A stretch of 7,289 bases of DNA from Pseudomonadota bacterium (GTDB lineage: Bacteria > Pseudomonadota > Gammaproteobacteria > Burkholderiales > Burkholderiaceae_C): assembly GCA_018241985.1 (NCBI GenBank), contig JAFECV010000104.1, positions 1 to 7,289 on the forward strand, given 5' to 3'. The position numbers and the translations under genes are program-made. The notes beneath the pieces were generated by a model that was not told the DNA's origin, did not search any database, and saw nothing but the letters and a program-made list of their open reading frames with translations. Below, in pieces: positions 5,750-7,289 of the stretch; the first letter of the stretch is position 1; the number at the start of each line of letters is the position of its first letter.

Positions 5750-6823
5750 ATGATGGCGAGGACGGAAGTGGGCTCATCGATTTCCCATCGCGCGCTGACG
5801 GCACTGTTGCTGGCATGCGCTGCGGCGGCGTCGGCGCAGCAGGGGTCGGCTCCGTCGCCAGCGCAGGCGATCTACACCTGCACCGACGACCGGGGGCATG
5901 TGATCACGTCGGATCGTCCGATCGCCGCCTGCATCGACCGGCCGCAGACCGAGCTCAATCCGAGCGGCACGGTGCGCCGCACCATCGGTCCGTCGCTGAG
6001 CGGCTCCGAGCGCGCCGCGCAGGAGGCGAAGGACCGGCAGGCGCGCGAGGAGCAGACCAAGCAGGCGGAGGAGAAGCGGCGCGACCGTGCGCTGCTGGTG
6101 CGCTACCCGAATCGCGCCGCGCACGACAAGGAACGGGTGCAGGCGCTGGGCCAGGTCGACGACGTGCTCCGCGCGGCGCAGAAGCGCCTGGCCGAACTGC
6201 AGACGCAACGCCAGACCATCGCCGCCGAATTCGAGTTCTACAAGAAGGATCCGTCGCGCGCGCCGGCGTCGCTGCAGCGCGACAAGGCGGACAACGCGCA
6301 CAGCATCGACGTGCAGACCCAATTCATCGCCGAGCAGGAGGCGGAGAAGAAGCGCATCAATGCGCGTTTCGACGACGAGGCCGGCGTGGTCACGCGCTTC
6401 GGCGCGGTGCATGTCGGCATCGCGACCCAGACCGCATCCGGGCTGATGGTGCCGGTGCTGCGCCATGCCGAGAGCCTGGACCTGTGGGCCGCTGGCGCCG
6501 AAATCGCGCGCGTGGCCGAGGCCGCGCGCAGCGGCCGCGCGACGCGCGACGAGCTGACCGGTTCGACCATCACGATCACCAGCCTGGGCGCGCTCGGGGG
6601 CATCGTGTCGACGCCGGTGATCAACCAACCCGAGGTCGCGATCATCGGTGTGAACCGGATGGTCGAGCGCCCGACGATGCGCGCGGGCGCCGTCGTGCCG
6701 CGGCTCCTGATGAACCTGTCGTCGTCGTTCGACCACCGCGTGGTCGACGGCATGGACGCCGCGCAGTTCATCCAGTCCATCCGCGGCATGCTCGAATGCC
6801 CGGCCACGCTGTTCGTGGAGTAG
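5750..6823 (+). CDS. chimeric frame: exported DUF4124/coiled-coil protein fused to C-terminal half of a 2-oxoacid dehydrogenase E2
   Basis: 357 residues. Residues 1-29 form a Sec signal peptide (hydrophobic [15 protein letters not shown], probable cleavage after ASA). A DUF4124-like domain follows ([17 protein letters not shown], 41-57; NPSGTVRR, 70-77), then highly charged coiled-coil stretches (about 85-112 and 125-205) typical of these periplasmic proteins of unknown function. From about residue 204-211 the sequence changes to the acyltransferase domain of E2: [19 protein letters not shown], the [13 protein letters not shown] active-site block (His329, Asp333) and the FVE end. The coding frame has no stop or frameshift through the junction. 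ATG 5750 is chosen because GGAG (5738-5741) is 8 nt upstream; GTG 5741, overlapping the pyrE stop, is also possible. DUF4124 proteins normally end shortly after an NARFDEE-like segment. A functional E2 inside the periplasm makes no sense, so the chimera is probably inactive or an assembly artefact. Confidence 0.85.
   Translation: MMARTEVGSSISHRALTALLLACAAAASAQQGSAPSPAQAIYTCTDDRGHVITSDRPIAACIDRPQTELNPSGTVRRTIGPSLSGSERAAQEAKDRQAREEQTKQAEEKRRDRALLVRYPNRAAHDKERVQALGQVDDVLRAAQKRLAELQTQRQTIAAEFEFYKKDPSRAPASLQRDKADNAHSIDVQTQFIAEQEAEKKRINARFDDEAGVVTRFGAVHVGIATQTASGLMVPVLRHAESLDLWAAGAEIARVAEAARSGRATRDELTGSTITITSLGALGGIVSTPVINQPEVAIIGVNRMVERPTMRAGAVVPRLLMNLSSSFDHRVVDGMDAAQFIQSIRGMLECPATLFVE
6359..6823 (+). 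pseudogene. truncated dihydrolipoamide acyltransferase (E2), C-terminal part only
   Basis: About 150 residues of the E2 catalytic domain, from [11 protein letters not shown] to the natural end FVE. Missing are the lipoyl domain(s) with the lipoylated Lys, the peripheral subunit-binding domain, the linkers and the first part of the catalytic domain. The His/Asp catalytic motif DHRVVDG survives, but the acyl-carrying lipoyl arm and part of the CoA site do not. The wording of the retained part ([17 protein letters not shown]) resembles E2 of branched-chain 2-oxoacid or acetoin/pyruvate-type complexes encoded with an adjacent lpd gene. Position 5 nt before lpdA is the normal E2-E3 order, so this end of the locus is native. 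Which complex it came from is uncertain. Confidence 0.72.
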
Positions 6824-6828
6824 CCGCG

Positions 6829-7289
6829 ATGGAAAATCAATCGACTCAACTGCTGGTGATCGGCGGCGGGCCCGGCGGCTACGTGGCTGCGATCCGGGCC
6901 GCGCAGCTCGGCGTCGCGACCACGCTGGTGGAGAGCGCCGAGCTCGGCGGCACCTGCCTGAACATCGGCTGCATTCCGTCGAAGGCACTGATCCACGCCG
7001 CCGAGACCTTCGAGCAGGCGCGGCATCAGGCCGCCGAATCGCCGCTCGGCGTCCGCGTTTCCGCGCCGCAGATCGACATCGCGCAGACGGTGCGCTGGAA
7101 AGACGGCATCGTGCGCCGGCTTACCGGCGGCGTCGCCGCGCTGCTCAAGAAAGCCGGCGTGCGGGTGGTGCCGGGCTGGGCGCGCGTCCTCGACGGCAAG
7201 ACCGTGGAAGTGCAGGCGGGAGCCGGCGCGCCAGGCGCCACGATGCGCATCGGCTGCGAGCACCTGCTGCTGGCGGCCGGGTCGCTGCC
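6829..7289 (+). CDS. lpdA: dihydrolipoamide dehydrogenase (E3), N-terminal part (3' end outside window)
   Basis: The FAD-dependent flavoprotein that reoxidises dihydrolipoyl groups of 2-oxoacid dehydrogenase complexes with NAD+. The first 153 residues are visible of an expected 460-475. Motifs: dinucleotide-binding [14 protein letters not shown] (12-25), Glu35 at the end of the second strand for the FAD ribose, and the redox-active disulfide [15 protein letters not shown] with Cys43 and Cys48. There is no N-terminal lipoyl domain. ATG 6829 follows the E2 stop by 5 nt and has GGAG (6817-6820) 8 nt upstream within the E2 end, so the two were translated as an operon pair. If the upstream junction is real, this gene is now transcribed from the pyrE side and lacks its own intact E2 partner here. 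Confidence 0.95.
   Translation, partial: MENQSTQLLVIGGGPGGYVAAIRAAQLGVATTLVESAELGGTCLNIGCIPSKALIHAAETFEQARHQAAESPLGVRVSAPQIDIAQTVRWKDGIVRRLTGGVAALLKKAGVRVVPGWARVLDGKTVEVQAGAGAPGATMRIGCEHLLLAAGSL

Noticed and set aside
5774..7263. Overlapping minus-strand frames (404 and 341 codons) opposite the fusion gene and lpdA
   Set aside because: His/Arg/Ala-rich antisense shadows of genes with clear motifs on the plus strand.

Overview
The window is strongly GC-rich and densely packed with genes. It looks like chromosome from a betaproteobacterium, probably Burkholderiales. The grounds are the GC-skewed codon third positions, an aryl-polyene-type lipid pathway, and a pyrE gene followed by a DUF4124-family periplasmic protein. 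No rRNA, tRNA, CRISPR array, transposase or phage gene is visible. The organism call is inference from gene content only.

Left two thirds (about 1-4847, minus strand): one operon, read right to left, resembling an aryl polyene (APE/xanthomonadin-type) pigment cluster. In order of transcription it encodes a six-helix COG4648-type membrane protein, an AMP-forming acyl-ACP synthetase (ApeH-like), a small single-hotdog 3-hydroxyacyl-ACP dehydratase (ApeI family), a lysophospholipid/lipid A-type acyltransferase (LPLAT), a membrane-anchored NodB-type polysaccharide deacetylase homologue, and a beta-ketoacyl-ACP synthase cut by the left window edge. The middle genes are tightly coupled (1-nt gap, 4-nt overlap, about 11-nt overlap). 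Expected roles: the synthetase loads an aromatic starter acid on a carrier protein, the ketosynthase and dehydratase work in elongation, and the acyltransferase moves the finished polyene to a lipid or sugar acceptor. The deacetylase homologue may act on that acceptor. No acyl carrier protein gene lies in the window.

The 4848-5033 gap is a divergent promoter region. It has a TACAAT-type -10 for the operon, a perfect 8-bp inverted repeat just downstream of it, and a TAGAAT-type -10 facing pyrE.

Right third (5034-7289, plus strand): pyrE, then an unusual reading frame, then the start of lpdA. The middle frame begins as an exported DUF4124/coiled-coil protein. At about residue 204-210 it passes in frame into the C-terminal half of a 2-oxoacid dehydrogenase E2 catalytic domain, which ends 5 nt before lpdA. 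The lipoyl and subunit-binding domains and the E1 genes expected upstream of an E2 are absent. The junction sits on a short stretch that fits both families, so it is either a real deletion by short-homology recombination or an assembly chimera. This is the most notable observation in the window.
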